Below, piece by piece: positions 1 to 5,835 of a stretch of 6,485 nucleotides of DNA. Both the position numbers and the translations under genes were made by a program. Under the pieces are notes generated by a model. It did no database searches, was not told where the DNA came from, and was given only the letters and a program-made list of their open reading frames with translations. Source of the DNA: Planctomycetia bacterium (GTDB taxonomy: Bacteria; Planctomycetota; Phycisphaerae; Phycisphaerales; SM1A02); the NCBI GenBank assembly GCA_009936695.1, contig JAACEA010000312.1, positions 1 to 6,485 of the forward strand, in the 5' to 3' direction. Each line of letters starts with the position of its first letter. Within the stretch, counting starts at the first letter, position 1.

Positions 1-767
1 ATCTCCATGGCCCGCGAGTCGAGGCCGCCCGACATGGTCCGGCCGCTCTGGCGGAAGGAGCGGGAGTTGTTGAAGGCGCGTCCGAGCCGGGTGATCGAGT
101 CGAGCAGCACCACGACGTCCCGGCCCGCTTCGAGTTTCCGCTTCGCCCGCTCGATCGCGAGCATTCCCAGCCGGCAGTGGGTGTCCACGTCCATGTCGTT
201 GCTCGAGGCGAGCACTTCCGCGGGAACGTTCCGGCGGAAGTCCGTGACCTCCTCCGGTCGCTCGTCGATCAGGAGGGCGACGACGTCCACATCCGGATGA
301 TTCTGCTTGATCCCCATCGCGATCTGCTGCAGGAGGATCGTCTTGCCCGCCTTCGGTGGGGCGACGATCAGACCGCGGGTCCCGTAGCCGATCGGACAGA
401 AGAGATCGATGAGCCGGCACGCGGGAGGGCAGCCTCGATGCTCGAGCGACATGCGGGGCGCGGGATCGATCGGCGTGAGTTCCTCGAACGGCTTCCGCGC
501 CTGGTACGCGTCGAGATCGAGGCCCTCGATTCGCAGGATTCGATCGACGGTGGGTCGCGGCGGTCTCCCGCCGGAACGTCGTCGGCGGCGGGGCTTCCGC
601 GCCACGACCTCCACTTCGAGCTGCTGCGAGGGACGGAGCGTGAATTCCTCGAGCAATTCAGCCGGAACGAAGGGATCTGCATCGTCCACGACCAGCCCGT
701 CGCCCATCTGTCGGAGGCGGGGTTCGGAGCCCTTGGGAACGTCGAGGATGCCGGTGAAACTCGTCAT
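1..767 (-). CDS. rho: Transcription termination factor Rho (3' end cut by window edge)
   Basis: The product is the hexameric ATP-driven RNA translocase that ends transcription in the cytoplasm. The visible 255 codons begin at ATG 767 and run off the left edge. Residues 4-55 align with the RNA-binding OB fold (GILDVPKG), and about 118-255 with the ATPase core: PIGYGTRGLIVAPPKAGKT contains Walker A (136-143), LLIDERPEEV (166-174) carries the catalytic glutamate, VVVLLDS (218-224) is Walker B, and SGRTMSGG (241-248) is the Q-loop region. The alpha-helical Rho_N domain of the E. coli protein is absent. The aromatic RNP1 motif of the OB fold (GFGFLR in E. coli) is replaced by GSEPRLRQ, and an arginine-rich stretch lies at 58-65. 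The frame stays open upstream to an ATG at 1004, but that segment is a run of R, P, S and T residues with no Rho similarity, so 767 is preferred. No Shine-Dalgarno site is evident. The family assignment is secure; RNA-binding behaviour is inferred. Confidence 0.94.
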   Translation of the reverse strand, partial: MTSFTGILDVPKGSEPRLRQMGDGLVVDDADPFVPAELLEEFTLRPSQQLEVEVVARKPRRRRRSGGRPPRPTVDRILRIEGLDLDAYQARKPFEELTPIDPAPRMSLEHRGCPPACRLIDLFCPIGYGTRGLIVAPPKAGKTILLQQIAMGIKQNHPDVDVVALLIDERPEEVTDFRRNVPAEVLASSNDMDVDTHCRLGMLAIERAKRKLEAGRDVVVLLDSITRLGRAFNNSRSFRQSGRTMSGGLDSRAME

Positions 768-873
768 GAATCGTGTCGCCTGCCGATCTTCGCGGGCCGG
801 GAATCGACGGTGTGGAATCCGTCGAGGGACGTTTCGGCCGGGAGGCTGCGAACGTCGGGAGAGGGTCGTTTCG

Positions 874-900
874 GATCCGGCGGATCGAGGCACCGGTGCC
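874..900. promoter_or_regulatory. Two adjacent palindromes upstream of rho
   Basis: GATCCG-G-CGGATC (874-886) is a 13-base interrupted palindrome. Two bases later GGCACCGGTGCC (889-900) is a perfect 12-base palindrome. They lie 107-133 bases upstream of the rho start, within non-coding DNA. Paired dyads of this kind can be operator sites for dimeric repressors. GC-rich sequence makes short palindromes common, so function is only inferred. Confidence 0.25.
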
Positions 901-971
901 GACCATCGTTGGGGAGCATGACCCCGCCGCTTCCGCCCTGGGGATCTCGTTTGCTGCGTCGCCTTCGTCGT

Positions 972-993
972 GCACCACGTTGGACGGTGGTGC
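972..993. other. Stem-loop in the psuG-rho gap
   Basis: GCACCAC (972-978) is the exact reverse complement of GTGGTGC (987-993), with an 8-base loop. Read on the minus strand the hairpin lies about 97 bases after the psuG stop and about 205 bases before the rho start. No T-run follows it, so it is not a standard intrinsic terminator. It could protect the 3' end of the helicase-psuG message or structure the rho leader. Confidence 0.3.
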
Positions 994-1089
994 GTCGAGG
1001 GCATTTCCAGGCGGCGGGAGAAGGCGTCCACCCGCAGGGCTCGCTCCGCTCGACGCGATCCGAAGTAGAGCAGGACGACCCCGGGGTTG

Positions 1090-2124
1090 TCAAACGGATC
1101 GGTCGGTCGACCAGGCGTTCGCGATCTCGCCCGCGAGGGACGCGTTGGCGATGAGGAGGGCGAGATTCGCGGAGACCGGATCGACCTCCGCATCGGCGAT
1201 CATCGACCCGAGAAGGAACGGCGTGACCCCGGAGCCGTCGATGCCCTGGGCCGCCGCTTCCGCGAGGCCCGCATCGACGAGCACATCCATCCGGTGGGGA
1301 TCGATCGCTTCCTCGGCGGGGCAGGGGTTCGCGACGAGCATGCCGGACGACTGGGCGAATTCGCCCCAGTGACGCCGGCAGGCGTCCGCGATCGCATCCG
1401 CGGAGTCGAGTCGGTGGGGGACCTCGAGTTCCTCGCTGAGCCCGACGGTGAAGATCGGAAGGGCGTCGGTCCGGTACCCGATGACGGGCACGCCGAGGGT
1501 GTCGAGCATCTCCAGCGTGGCGGGGAGGTCGAGGATCACCTTGGCCCCGGAGGCCACGACCACGACCGGTTCCGAGCCGAGCGCGCGAAGATCCGCGGAG
1601 ACGTCGGGGCGTTCGGTCCAGCCGCGATGCACCCCGCCGATGCCGCCGGTGGCGAAGACGCGGATCGGCTCCGGCGCGGCCAGGCCGCAGGCATGCATGG
1701 AGGCAGCGACCGTGGTTCCAGCGGAGGCGCCGGAGACGGAAAGCGCCGCGAAGTCACGGTTGCTCGCCTTGCGGGCGGACTCATCGAGTGCGAGGGCGGC
1801 GAGTTCGTCGTCGTCGAGCCCGATCCGCAGCACGCCGTCGATCATCGCGATCACCGCGGGCACGGCGTTCGCCTGTCGCACCGCCTGCGACACGAGCGAC
1901 ACGGCCTGCAGGTTGAGGGGGGCGCCGTCGTCCCAGCGGACGTCGTCTCCGAGCAGTCCGGCGATGCGGCCGTCGGGACGCAGGCAGTCGGGCGTGGCAC
2001 GGCCGGTCCGGGGGAGCCCGTGGGTGAGCACCGCGGTCTCGAGGCCGACCACGGGACGTCCCTCGGCGAGGGCGTCCGCGATCTCGGGGTGGGTTCGAAC
2101 GAAGCCGTCGGAGGGGCTGCTCAT
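1090..2124 (-). CDS. psuG: Pseudouridine-5'-phosphate glycosidase
   Basis: This enzyme splits pseudouridine 5'-phosphate into uracil and ribose 5-phosphate, the second step of pseudouridine breakdown, in the cytoplasm. The 344-residue product shows VVGLETAVLTHG (25-36, catalytic-acid Glu29), VFATGGIGGVHRG (156-168), DVSADL (174-179), the Schiff-base lysine context SGAKVILDL (192-200, Lys195), GVPVIGYRTDALP (211-223), MLVANP (262-267) and TPFLL (301-305). It is about 30 residues longer than the E. coli protein, almost all from an insertion around residues 38-70, right after the THG loop. ATG 2124 is chosen because the family N-terminus begins soon after it and it overlaps the helicase stop as ATGA, which implies translational coupling. 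The frame is open further upstream only as a shadow of the helicase gene. The usual partner, pseudouridine kinase (psuK), is not in the window. Function is confident; the effect of the insertion is unknown. Confidence 0.93.
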   Translation of the reverse strand: MSSPSDGFVRTHPEIADALAEGRPVVGLETAVLTHGLPRTGRATPDCLRPDGRIAGLLGDDVRWDDGAPLNLQAVSLVSQAVRQANAVPAVIAMIDGVLRIGLDDDELAALALDESARKASNRDFAALSVSGASAGTTVAASMHACGLAAPEPIRVFATGGIGGVHRGWTERPDVSADLRALGSEPVVVVASGAKVILDLPATLEMLDTLGVPVIGYRTDALPIFTVGLSEELEVPHRLDSADAIADACRRHWGEFAQSSGMLVANPCPAEEAIDPHRMDVLVDAGLAEAAAQGIDGSGVTPFLLGSMIADAEVDPVSANLALLIANASLAGEIANAWSTDRSV

Positions 2125-3557
2125 CGGCGTCGGGTTCGGACCTTGCCCTGCATCCGGCGGGCGGGCATCTTGGTGGGCACGATGCCGCCGGGGAAGGCCG
2201 CGGTGTCGTCGGCCTTGACCGGGGGCGCTTCGGTTCGCTTCATGGATGCCTCGCGAGCCTGCACCCGCTTCTCGGCGAGTTCCTTCTCGGCCCGGACGTC
2301 CGCCGGCACGGTGCCCGGCACGAAGTCCTCGTAGACCTGCTGGGGGATCTCGATGTTCGCGAGCATCTCGCAGTTGGTGAGGAGATCGCCCTGGTCGGGG
2401 CTCACCAGGCTCCACGCCACGCCCTTCCGGCCGGCGCGAGCGGTCCGGCCGATCCGGTGGACGTAGACCTCGGGGTCCTCGGGAAGGTCGTAGTTGATGA
2501 CGTGGCTGATGCCATCGACATCGAGCCCGCGGGCGGCCAGGTCGCTGGCGACCAGGACGGAGAGCTTTCCGCCGCGAAGCCGCTCCATGACCTTGTTGCG
2601 CTGGCTCTGGATCAGGTCGCCGTGGATCGCATGGGCCGCGATGTCCTTGCGATTGAGGAACTTGGTGACGTCGTCCACGGTCCGCTTGGTGCGGCAGAAG
2701 ACCACGGTCAGCTCCGGCGTCTCGTGGACGAGGAGATGGTGGAGCATCTTCCGCTTGTCCCACCGTTCGACGTTGATCCATGACTGCTTGACCCGGGCGA
2801 CGGTCAGGCTCTTCTCCTTGCTGACGATCTTGACCGGGTCCCTCATGTAGGACCGGGCGAGCTTCTCGATCTCGGGGGAGATCGTCGCGCTGACGAAGAT
2901 CGTCTGCGGCCGCTGCTTCATCCCACCGAGGATCTTCCGGATGTCGTCTCGGAAGCCGATGTCGAGCATGCGGTCGACCTCGTCGAGCACCGCGACGCGG
3001 ACCGTGTCGTAGGGAAGCATCCTTCGTTCGTGAAGATCCATCACGCGGCCGGGCGTGCCGACGACGATCTCGGGTCCGCGCTCGAGCTTCGGCGCCTGCG
3101 CGGTGATGCGCTGGCCGCCGTAGACGGGGAGGACGTGCAATGGCGTGCCGGCGCCGAGATCCTTGATCTCCTGCGCGACCTGGATCGCGAGCTCTCGTGT
3201 CGGGACCAGGATGAGCGAGGCGAAGTGGTCACCGGGCTCGATCGCCGCGAGCAGCGGGAGTCCGAAGGCGGCGGTCTTGCCGGTCCCGGTCTTCGCCTGC
3301 CCGAGGACATGGCGTCCGGCGAGCGCCGCGGGGATCAGCGAGGCCTGGATCTTCGTGGGGTGCACGAACCCGCTCTCGGTGATTCCCTTCAGGACGTCGT
3401 CCGGCAGGCCCAGGTCGGCGAAGGTCTTGGAAGTGTCGAACGTCTCCTCGGCCTCCTCCCTCGCCTGGGTGGCGACGGATTCGGGGGAGGGGTCGTTCTC
3501 ACGGGGCGGGGTCTTGTCCGTCGAAGTCGTCAAAGGTGGAACTCGCTGAGGCGTCAC
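2121..3557 (-). CDS. DEAD-box ATP-dependent RNA helicase (RhlE/CsdA-like)
   Basis: This 478-residue protein is an ATP-dependent RNA-unwinding enzyme of superfamily 2, probably acting in ribosome assembly or mRNA turnover. Motifs in order are the Q motif (Phe46 to Gln71), motif I AKTGTGKT (88-95), Ia PTREL (119-123), GG (147-148), Ib TPGR (168-171), motif II as DEVD (192-195) rather than DEAD, motif III SAT (223-225), motif IV around VVFCRT (285-290), motif V ARGLD (342-346) and motif VI HRIGRTARAG (367-376). About 45 residues precede the core as a polar, probably disordered tail, and the basic C-terminus (from about 420, ending KVRTRRR) may bind RNA. The longest start is GTG 3557, with an in-frame stop just upstream; TTG at codon 9 is an alternative. 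It is the first gene of a pair with psuG. The subfamily cannot be fixed by eye, so no symbol is given. Confidence 0.95.
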   Translation of the reverse strand: MTPQRVPPLTTSTDKTPPRENDPSPESVATQAREEAEETFDTSKTFADLGLPDDVLKGITESGFVHPTKIQASLIPAALAGRHVLGQAKTGTGKTAAFGLPLLAAIEPGDHFASLILVPTRELAIQVAQEIKDLGAGTPLHVLPVYGGQRITAQAPKLERGPEIVVGTPGRVMDLHERRMLPYDTVRVAVLDEVDRMLDIGFRDDIRKILGGMKQRPQTIFVSATISPEIEKLARSYMRDPVKIVSKEKSLTVARVKQSWINVERWDKRKMLHHLLVHETPELTVVFCRTKRTVDDVTKFLNRKDIAAHAIHGDLIQSQRNKVMERLRGGKLSVLVASDLAARGLDVDGISHVINYDLPEDPEVYVHRIGRTARAGRKGVAWSLVSPDQGDLLTNCEMLANIEIPQQVYEDFVPGTVPADVRAEKELAEKRVQAREASMKRTEAPPVKADDTAAFPGGIVPTKMPARRMQGKVRTRRR

Positions 3558-3609
3558 ATCCGACGCTCATTGATGAACGCCGGTTCAATCCGTCGATACT
3601 ACCCGCAGA

Positions 3610-3648
3610 GGGCACCCCACCGCGGCGGATCCCGGTGGTACCTTGCCC
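3610..3648 (+). promoter_or_regulatory. Stem-loop 1 in alr leader
   Basis: GGGCA (3610-3614) pairs with TGCCC (3644-3648), and inside it CCACCG (3617-3622) pairs with CGGTGG (3633-3638) around a 10-base loop. An asymmetric internal loop (CC against TACCT) separates the two helices. If transcription starts near 3605 this would form at the very 5' end of the alr message. It directly abuts a second stem-loop. Confidence 0.35.
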
Positions 3649-3670
3649 GAGTCCCCGACTTTTCGGACTC
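3649..3670 (+). promoter_or_regulatory. Stem-loop 2 ending 3 bases before the alr start
   Basis: GAGTCC (3649-3654) pairs with GGACTC (3665-3670) around a 10-base loop. An alternative fold extends it as GAGT, a CC bulge, CCGA, a CTTT loop, TCGG and ACTC. The stem occupies the place where a ribosome binding site would sit and ends at 3670, three bases before ATG 3674. No Shine-Dalgarno sequence is visible. It could limit ribosome access to alr, but that is inference. Confidence 0.35.
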
Positions 3671-3673
3671 TTC

Positions 3674-4909
3674 ATGACCACGACCAGTTCCATTCGAATC
3701 GACCTGGCCGCGCTGGAGGGGAACCTCGTGGCGATCGCCCGGCTTCTCGGCGGTGGTCATTCGGCACCCGATCGGATCTGTGCCGTCGTCAAATCCGACG
3801 CCTACGGCCTCGGAGCCGCTCGAATCGCCGGCTCGATGGCCTCGATGGGTATCCGGAGTTTCGCGGCCTACCAGCCTCAGGAGGCCATCGAGGTCGCCAC
3901 GGCAGCCCATGGTGCCTCCGTCCTCGTGCTCATGCCGGTCCATCAGCTCGACCGGGGGGGGGCGGCGATGCACCTGCTGGCCGCGGGTCGCCTGCACTAC
4001 ACCGCCCACACGCTGGAACAGGTCCGAGATCTGGAAGCCGAGGCGGCACCACTCGGAATCGTCCTTCCCGTTCATCTCGAACTCGACACCGGAATGGGTC
4101 GGGGGGGCTGCGAGGAGCCCGATGCCCGCCGGATCCTCGAGTTCGTCGCGGGCAGTCGGCGGCTGCGGCTCGCGGGCGTGATGACGCACCTGCCCGATGC
4201 CCTCGACGATCCCGACACCGCCCGCGATCGCGGACGGCGTTTCCGCCGTTTCCTCGACGAGGTCCACGATCTCGTTCCCGAGGACGCCGTCCGGCACGTC
4301 TCCGCGACCGCCGCCCTGCAGGATGCCTCGCTCCGTTTCGACATGGCGAGGATCGGTCTCGGCTGGACCGGCCATCTTCCACGTCCCGTGTCGACGGATC
4401 GGTCCGGCCTTCGGCTCCGCCCGGCGATCTCCTGGTGGTCGCGCCTCATCCAGATCAGACGCATCCCGGCTGGACGAACCATCGGCTACGGATGCACCGA
4501 GCGAATCGATCGCGAGACCGTCGCGGGACTCGTGCCCGTCGGATACGCGGACGGTCTGCCGTCCAGCAGGCTCGGCGCCCATCGGGTGGTGGTCCACGGC
4601 AAGCACGGCCCCGTCACGGCGCCGGTGCTCGGTCGCATGAACATGGATCAGTGCGTGGTGGATCTCACGGAGGTCGGCCCCGTCGATGACGACGCCTCCG
4701 TCGAAGTGGTGAGCGCCGACCCCGACTCCGCGGTCTCACTTCCCCGGGTCGCGGCCCGGGCGGAGGTGATGCCCTACGAACTCCTCTGCGGGCTGTCCTC
4801 GCGGATTCCCCGCGTCGTGGTGGCCGGCGGCTCGCTCGCCATCCCCGAACCGAGCCCCGCGATCGAGTCGAAGGCCGCGGCTCGTGGCTCGAGGATCGGT
4901 TTCGGCTGA
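3674..4909 (+). CDS. alr: Alanine racemase
   Basis: The product is a pyridoxal-phosphate enzyme that interconverts L- and D-alanine in the cytoplasm, supplying D-alanine for peptidoglycan. The 411-residue protein has the N-terminal TIM barrel with the cofactor lysine in AVVKSDAYGLGA (37-48, Lys40), ELDTGMGRGGC (136-146), GVMTHL (168-173), HVSATAAL (208-215) and the cofactor-side arginine in ARIG (Arg226 in 225-228). The beta domain carries the catalytic tyrosine in TIGYGCT (269-275, Tyr272), VPVGYADGLP (287-296), GRMNMDQ (320-326) and MPYELLCGLSSRIPR (366-380). It is slightly longer than the usual 360-390 residues, mainly from a C-terminal tail after about 388. ATG 3674 matches the family N-terminus; the frame extends to 3536, but those 46 residues overlap the helicase start. 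Runs of nine (3954-3962) and seven (4101-4107) G occur inside the gene. It heads the rightward group with mqnA 65 bases downstream. Confidence 0.96.
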   Translation: MTTTSSIRIDLAALEGNLVAIARLLGGGHSAPDRICAVVKSDAYGLGAARIAGSMASMGIRSFAAYQPQEAIEVATAAHGASVLVLMPVHQLDRGGAAMHLLAAGRLHYTAHTLEQVRDLEAEAAPLGIVLPVHLELDTGMGRGGCEEPDARRILEFVAGSRRLRLAGVMTHLPDALDDPDTARDRGRRFRRFLDEVHDLVPEDAVRHVSATAALQDASLRFDMARIGLGWTGHLPRPVSTDRSGLRLRPAISWWSRLIQIRRIPAGRTIGYGCTERIDRETVAGLVPVGYADGLPSSRLGAHRVVVHGKHGPVTAPVLGRMNMDQCVVDLTEVGPVDDDASVEVVSADPDSAVSLPRVAARAEVMPYELLCGLSSRIPRVVVAGGSLAIPEPSPAIESKAAARGSRIGFG

Positions 4910-4962
4910 ACGGCGTGGGGCCTGGATCGCAGGCGGGAATCGCCTCGGGGCCGCGAACGACC

Positions 4963-4968
4963 TAGCAT
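4963..4968 (+). promoter_or_regulatory. mqnA: -10-like hexamer placed for a leaderless mqnA transcript
   Basis: TAGCAT matches TATAAT at four of six positions, including the most conserved first, second and last bases. It lies 12 to 7 bases before ATG 4975, so transcription would begin at or next to the start codon. No Shine-Dalgarno site is present, which fits a leaderless message. There is no clear -35 element 17 bases upstream. The rest of the alr-mqnA gap has only a 5-bp stem (AGGCG 4931-4935 with CGCCT 4941-4945) and no T-run. Confidence 0.27.
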
Positions 4969-4974
4969 GGACGC

Positions 4975-5835
4975 ATGACCGTCTCCTCGTCCATCGACGC
5001 CCGCCTCGGGGTCGTCTCGTATCTCAACACGCTTCCATTGATCGACGGAATCGATCGGGCCGCGGGGGTCGAGATCGTGGCCGCGGTGCCGTCTTCGCTC
5101 GCGGGACTGCTCGCCGCCGGGGCGACCGATCTCTCGCTCTGTTCGGTGATCGACCAGCAGCGATCCGAGGTCCCGCTCGAACTGGTTCCGGTCGGTCAGA
5201 TCGGTTGTGACGGACCGACCTGGACGGTCCGGCTCTTCTCGAACCGGCCGCTCTCGGAGATCGAGCAGGTCGGATGCGACGTCGACAGTCACACGTCGAT
5301 CGCCCTCCTCCGGATCCTGCTCCGCGAGCAGTACGGGCTCCGACCCCGCTTCGAGCCTTTCGAGGCGACCGGCCCGGGGCGTCGCGACTGGCCGGATGCG
5401 GTGCTGCTCATCGGGGACAAGGTGGTCCGGTCCGGACCCGGCACCGACACCCACCCGCACCAGCTCGACCTCGGAGAGGCGTGGCGGGAACTCACGGGAC
5501 TGCCCTTCGTCTTCGCATCCTGGTTCCGTCGGGCGGACGCCACGGGCGAGGAGTTGGAACGGGCCCGTCGACTGGCGGTCCTCGTCGATCACGCCCGGCG
5601 TCGCAACCGGCACCGCATCGCGACCATCGCGAAGCGACACGCCTCGTCGCACGGATGGGACGTCTCGCAGGCGATCGAGTACCTCGGCACGAGACTCTGC
5701 TACGAGTGCACGCCCCGGTCCATCGAGGCGATCCGGACCTTCCTCGAGGCGGCTTCGGCCGTCGGCGAGTCCGGTGAGTCCGCCGAATCATGCCCGCCCC
5801 TCCGGATCGCGGCCGACGTGATGGCGTCGGCATGA
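4975..5835 (+). CDS. mqnA: Chorismate dehydratase, futalosine pathway of menaquinone synthesis
   Basis: MqnA removes water from chorismate to give 3-[(1-carboxyvinyl)oxy]benzoate, the first step of the futalosine route to menaquinone, in the cytoplasm. The 286-residue protein fits the family's length and its periplasmic-binding-protein-like fold. LGVVSYLNTLPLI (11-23) includes the Asn (Asn18) in the position I recall as catalytic. DLSLCSV (52-58), DSHTSIALLRILL (104-116), LLIGDKVV (144-151) and DLGEAWRELTGLPFVFASW (165-183) are the other family blocks, the last being especially diagnostic. ATG 4975 gives an N-terminus starting just before the first beta strand. The stop overlaps the next gene's start as ATGA. 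The other futalosine genes (mqnB, mqnC, mqnD, mqnE) are not in the window. A short polar tail follows about residue 262. Confidence 0.94.
   Translation: MTVSSSIDARLGVVSYLNTLPLIDGIDRAAGVEIVAAVPSSLAGLLAAGATDLSLCSVIDQQRSEVPLELVPVGQIGCDGPTWTVRLFSNRPLSEIEQVGCDVDSHTSIALLRILLREQYGLRPRFEPFEATGPGRRDWPDAVLLIGDKVVRSGPGTDTHPHQLDLGEAWRELTGLPFVFASWFRRADATGEELERARRLAVLVDHARRRNRHRIATIAKRHASSHGWDVSQAIEYLGTRLCYECTPRSIEAIRTFLEAASAVGESGESAESCPPLRIAADVMASA

Larger units (their letters stand above)
768..1089. other. psuG-rho intergenic gap, possible rho leader
   Basis: This 322-base stretch lies between the psuG stop and the rho start. It holds a 10-bp palindrome ACCCCGGGGT (1078-1087) just past the psuG stop, a 7-bp hairpin (972-993) and two neighbouring palindromes (874-900). 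No T-tract follows any hairpin on either strand, so no intrinsic terminator is called, and I see no convincing -35/-10 pair. A minus-strand frame is open across the whole gap (1093-764) but is rich in R, P and S with weaker third-position GC than its neighbours, so it is not called as a gene. The gap could be a long rho 5' leader, as occurs in bacteria where Rho controls its own gene, but nothing here proves that. Confidence 0.5.
3558..3673. promoter_or_regulatory. Divergent promoter region between helicase and alr
   Basis: The 116 bases between two divergent starts must drive both gene groups unless promoters lie inside genes. The only AT-rich patch is around 3595-3601, which reads GATACT on the plus strand and TAGTAT on the minus strand, both loosely like a -10 hexamer. 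On the plus strand TTGATG (3570-3575) could be a -35 element but with a long 19-base spacer. For the minus strand no -35 match is seen. The region clearly contains regulatory DNA by position; the exact elements are weakly supported. Confidence 0.4.

Noticed and set aside
768..1004. Upstream extension of Rho to ATG 1004
   Set aside because: The frame is open but the translated segment is R/P/S/T-rich and unlike any Rho N-terminal domain.
177..1154. 325-codon plus-strand open frame opposite rho and the psuG-rho gap
   Set aside because: It lies antisense to a clear Rho gene, is rich in Arg, Gly and Glu, and matches no family; long antisense frames are expected in GC-rich DNA.
1087..2334. 415-codon plus-strand open frame opposite psuG and the helicase end
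   Set aside because: It mirrors the codon pattern of the two well-supported minus-strand genes and its translation is His/Gly/Arg/Asp-rich without motifs.
2125..2781. N-terminal extension of psuG by 219 residues
   Set aside because: The extension overlaps the helicase gene in another frame, reads as Arg/Pro/Gly-rich sequence, and the family N-terminus begins at ATG 2124.
3583..3593. tRNA T-arm-like string GGTTCAATCC
   Set aside because: The flanking bases do not pair as a T stem and no acceptor, D or anticodon arm can be found around it.
3536..3673. 46-residue N-terminal extension of alanine racemase
   Set aside because: It would overlap the helicase start, contains the non-coding divergent region, and lies before the normal Alr N-terminus.
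3599..4606. 335-codon minus-strand open frame opposite alr
   Set aside because: It is the antisense shadow of alanine racemase and shows no recognisable domain.
4931..4945. AGGCG/CGCCT hairpin after alr as a terminator
   Set aside because: The stem is only five base pairs and no T-run follows, so it does not qualify as an intrinsic terminator.
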